Below, one piece after another: positions 60,084-64,000 of a stretch of DNA of 64,000 bases (the first letter of the stretch is position 1; every line of letters begins with the position of its first letter). The notes under the pieces were generated by a model. The model had not been told where the DNA came from and did not search any database. It saw only the letters and a list, made by a program, of their open reading frames with translations. The DNA lies in NCBI RefSeq assembly GCF_030463565.1, contig NC_134652.1, forward strand, positions 12,501,397 to 12,565,396, written 5' to 3'. A program made the translations under genes and the position numbers. Origin of the DNA: Pelecanus crispus (Eukaryota; Chordata; Aves; Pelecaniformes; Pelecanidae).

Positions 60084-63000
60084 CTGAAACAAATAAAAAA
60101 AGAGGGAAGAATGATTAACAATTAAAAGGAAGGCATTGAACAGAACTTCTGTGTCTGGACACAAATAATGTTCTTTTTCATCTCTGCAGAATGACATCTA
60201 AAGTGAAAGGAGAACAAGGGAATAATTATCATAAACAGAAAAATAAGGAAAAAATCTAGAAAAGTGTTTAAAAAGTTCTCTAATACTGCATAACCATCTC
60301 TTTTCAAGTTAAAATAAAATAAAATAAAAACCCAACAGCACACAATTAAGAATTATGACATACGAAATACCTATAATGCATTTTATGACAAGCTTTCCTG
60401 TATCATTTTACATTGCACTCATCACCCCCCCATGGTTTTTATATAGTTCTCCTTCCTGACATGTTCAACCAAACACACCCAGAAGACGGGGCCTCTGTTT
60501 AACATCTGCTCAGAGCTCATCTCCCAACTCAACCGAAGACATTCCTCAATTACAGCATTTCCAAAGCTTCTCATAACCCCGGCTTAAAGACGAGGTGCTG
60601 GGCCGCTCAAAGACTGTCAGGGGATCTCTGCAGAGCGCCGCACGGTGCCTGCGCTTTCAGGAGGAATTCTGAGACACTGAGGGAACTGCAGAAAAGGTCA
60701 TATGTTGGGTTGCACAGGATTGTGGCTGCATCCATGGCAAATAGCTGAGTTTTAGCTTTTCTCCTCTTGTGTGCAATTGTGCACAAAGATTCTCAATGAA
60801 GCTCATTACTTTGGAAAAAAAAAAATGATGCTCATTACATTAGGGAAAAAAAACCAAACCACTTTCATGTCTTGGTGGAAAGCTATGCTTCAAACTTCAT
60901 TTAAAAAACCTGATAAGCATTTGTAAACACAAACAGAACTGGATCAAAAGCAAGAAAGCAGACACGTGAATTTTCATACAAAGAATCAGGCTCAGAAGCA
61001 CACTCAGGAACACTGTTCCTCAAACGGGTACTGAAGAGGGACATTTTCTCAGGTTTGAAGAACAAAGAGGAGCAAGATTTGTAGGATGAGACAGTGTATT
61101 ATGAAAATATATCTTAACATGTAAATATCTACATTCAACAATATATTTAATATAAAAATATTTGCATGCAAATATATTTGGTATGTAAATAATTCACCTC
61201 ATGAGAGGGAAAAAAGCCAAACATGAAGGAATGAGAGCTGTCGAGTAGTATTACGCAGAATGGTTTGACATTATGGTATCAGTGGCTTAACGTGTCCTTG
61301 CTCTGTGGCACAGTTCATCTGTCCATCACTTGGGTCAGTGCAACTACTGTTTGGGATATTCTGTGAACAGTGAACTGGCGTGGAGCATATGAACTCTACC
61401 AACTACAACATCGCATATTTACCAGATGAAACATTTGGGGAGATCCCCGTTAAAACCAGCTTCAGCAACCCAAGCCGCCCTCCTGCCTGCGCCAAGCCCT
61501 TTCGGTCCTTGTGCTGCACCCTCTGCTGCACAGCCACGCCATGAACCAGGCTGGCAGGAGGATGCAAACTGGTTTTCAGCCAGTTTCCCACACTGACACC
61601 CAAACGGCTTTGCTGGCACACTGTAGGGACAGCACAAGGATGAAATCCTGGGGCACTGCAGCCCTGCTACCAAATATGAAACCCCAGGCAGAAAACAAGA
61701 TAGCTACCACCTACAGAGCAGGGAAAGCATTAGCAGACAAGGTAGAAGAAAACCACGTCTATGACTTTCTCGTATATTAAAGATTATGACAAAATTTGGG
61801 ATTGAGATGAAATACAACTAACGCCCTTCTAAAAAACAATCACTACAGGTTGTAATTGGTTTTGTTCTTTATGCCCTCCTCTGTTTTGTTTTTTTTTTGA
61901 GGAAGAAAAAAAGTTCCGGGACGCAACATTATCAAGCTGCATGCACAGAGCTTCTAGGAGATACCCAGTGTACTGGATGAACATACCATGTTCTGGGACG
62001 TATAATTCGCATTCTTGGAGGCAAGCTCCACGAACTCTCATGGCTTCATTGCAGAAGTTGTGGAAGCGTACCGGTGAGTTTTGCATTTGCTGCTCGGGTG
62101 CAGTCCAAGTTCATTCAGCACTTGCTGACTGACCGCTGGGAAGCCTGCTACATGTGATCAATTTGGGGATGCTGGGGAGAAGACAAGGGGCTTGCTTCAA
62201 GGAAGTGGGTGTTTGGCAAAAGTCTAGAAGAAGTAGAAAAGGAGCTCAGGACTCTTCTAAAAAATCAACTATGTCTTTTCCAGCTGGGAGCACTGAAGCA
62301 GTGTTGGGGATATGATCACAGCTCAGCTTCCCTCTGCTCAGGTTAGAAGAGATACCTTTAGAAATGTATACCACATATTATGTCTCCTCTCCCCCTCTCC
62401 AAAAAACGGCAGGATTTAAGAAGCAAAAGAAAAAAGCATCAGAAGACACAAGACCGTGAGCTCACTCTCCAAATGCCACAAGCTCTGAAGAGCTTGAGAC
62501 CAGAGCTCTCAACCTACGCTGTTATCCATCTGTGTCGGGGTAAATACCTCCATCTGAGTCAGAACAGACACCTTCCAGCACCTGCTGGTAACTGAAAGCA
62601 CTCTAGAAATGCAGACGGCAAGAACCTTGCTTGAATCGGTGACCAGCTGCGACTCCTGCTCTTCAGTTACTTCTTCCCAGGAGTTGCCTTATCCAACTGT
62701 TTTTCTGAAAATGCTCCTGAATGCCGCTAACCACGAGCAGCAAACTTGCTCAACTGCAGATCCACTCGGTTGGTTGGACCAACTACACGCATGTCTGAAC
62801 TTCAAAAAACTTTTACTGTTATTATTATAGGTTTACAGGACATAATTAGTTCAAGTCCGTTACTTTAAAATTCATTCTTACAGTGACAGAAAAGCCCATT
62901 CATCTGTAAAAAGAAATAAATGTGGCTGGCAATGCCTAAAATCCACAAAAGAGATTTTTCTAACTGCTTTGGACTTCATTTTTTCCTCTTTCCTTTCAGG

Positions 63001-64000
63001 CTGGTTTGTTACCTCTAGCCATTAAGATTACAACATTAAAGCCCTTGTACTACAAAAAAACCTCCGTTACTGAACATAATATGGGTATTGGGTCCAGTTG
63101 TTCTTATTAGGTCTGGTTCAATGCCTGCTCTGTTGGGCCCAGGCTGACTCTCATATAACCCCTACTGTTCGGCTGGAAAATTTTCAAACAAATCAGCCAT
63201 TCTTTTTTTATTTATTTGCGTCTTGCACTGATTTTTTTTTAAAAAGGGACACTTGTTAAAAATGTGCTCAGCTTTTGGGGATCTAAAAATCTGTACCCCC
63301 TTCTCAGCACAGGACTGGCAATGACATAGAAGTAAGTACTTACAGAAAATCTAGATCTCAAAAGCTATGAATTATGATAGAGGATTCTCTCCCACTTCCC
63401 ATTTTTGGGTGAGATTCTTTTGCCTAAAAGAAAAATCAGTTTTGCTGCAAGGCTACTTTTGGCTTCCACCCCTTTCAATGATGTTCACCAATTGCAGAAA
63501 GTGAGCAATCATCTTCCTGAGCGGTACTAGCTAATGTTCCTTATGCATGCTATACTGCATAAGTGCTTCCAGAGACTGAGGCGCAGGTGGAAATGAGAGA
63601 CCGTATGCCCCTATAGCAACAAGACACTGTATCTAGACTGGTCAGAAAGGACAAACATACACAGAGAATCAACCTAAACGAGGATCTGATTTTGTCCTGG
63701 TGAGAGCCATCGCTCCTCAGCCGAGACACACATTTTAGCCCACATTTTGGCCTAACATGCATATGCTGTTGTGCCAAAGAGAGATTCAAAGTACACAGAA
63801 GAGCAGTCTTCCCACCTATGGTTCAACTACTCCAATGGGGGGCAAAAGAAACTAAGAAGAGCAAGTCAGCATGTGTAAGTGGTTTTTTTATACAGAATCC
63901 CCATCTCTGCTGAAAATACTTTTAGGGACCTGTGAAACAAAGAAGCTCAAACACTTCTGCTACAGGGTAGCTTGTTAACCTTCTCTGCTTCCCCCTGTCT
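60084..64000 (-). other. ADD3: ADD3 intron upstream of the ATG exon (partial)
   Basis: AT-rich intron running off the right edge. No CpG island, first exon or gene was recognised. A low-complexity aaatat-rich run lies at 61100-61190. A small GC-richer patch at 60590-60665 has no further promoter signal. In other vertebrates this intron is long, so the ADD3 promoter is probably outside the window. Confidence 0.8.
61100..61190 (+). repeat. AT-rich low-complexity tract
   Basis: Interrupted aaatat/atattt runs, including the self-complementary tttgcatgcaaa. It is intronic and non-coding. Confidence 0.8.

Noticed and set aside
60590-60665. Small GC-richer patch as a possible ADD3 first exon
   Set aside because: It has no CpG island, no convincing donor and no resemblance to a known first exon.

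Overview
This is a 64 kb piece of vertebrate nuclear DNA, almost certainly from a bird. The evidence is CR1 LINE 3' ends finishing in the avian attctatgattctatgat tail, an avian-type ERVL-like solo LTR, short introns, and two genes that lie next to each other in amniotes (ADD3 and MXI1). The LTR type suggests a neoavian rather than a galliform, but that is an inference. No bacterial, plasmid or CRISPR features are present.

Layout: both recognised genes are on the minus strand. Positions 1-6483 are the start of the first intron of MXI1. Positions 6484-6667 are the first coding exon of the long (MXI1-0 type) isoform, inside a strong CpG island at about 4850-7240 that thins out towards 8000. Positions ~7.2-31.7 kb are the intergenic interval between the two genes. 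It is GC-rich to about 27 kb and carries a perfect 62-bp minisatellite, two young CR1 copies in opposite orientation, a complete solo LTR with a 5-bp target duplication, and a few old repeat fragments. Positions ~31.7-60.1 kb hold ADD3 (gamma-adducin): 3' UTR, last coding exon and thirteen further coding exons back to the ATG at 60054. All splice sites are GT-AG and all phases agree, giving 709 residues with the cassette exon and 677 without it. Positions 60084-64000 are the intron upstream of the ATG exon; the non-coding first exon and promoter of ADD3 are not recognisable here.

ADD3 encodes a membrane-skeleton protein (aldolase-II-like head, neck, MARCKS-like basic tail) that joins spectrin to actin. 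MXI1 encodes a MAX-binding bHLH-zip repressor of MYC targets; the exon seen here carries its SIN3-interaction helix. The genes lie tail to head in the same direction and no functional link is implied. Exon boundaries were placed by reading the minus strand and matching remembered vertebrate adducin and MXI1 proteins. I did not find a convincing undescribed system; the findings are local oddities and candidate regulatory structures.
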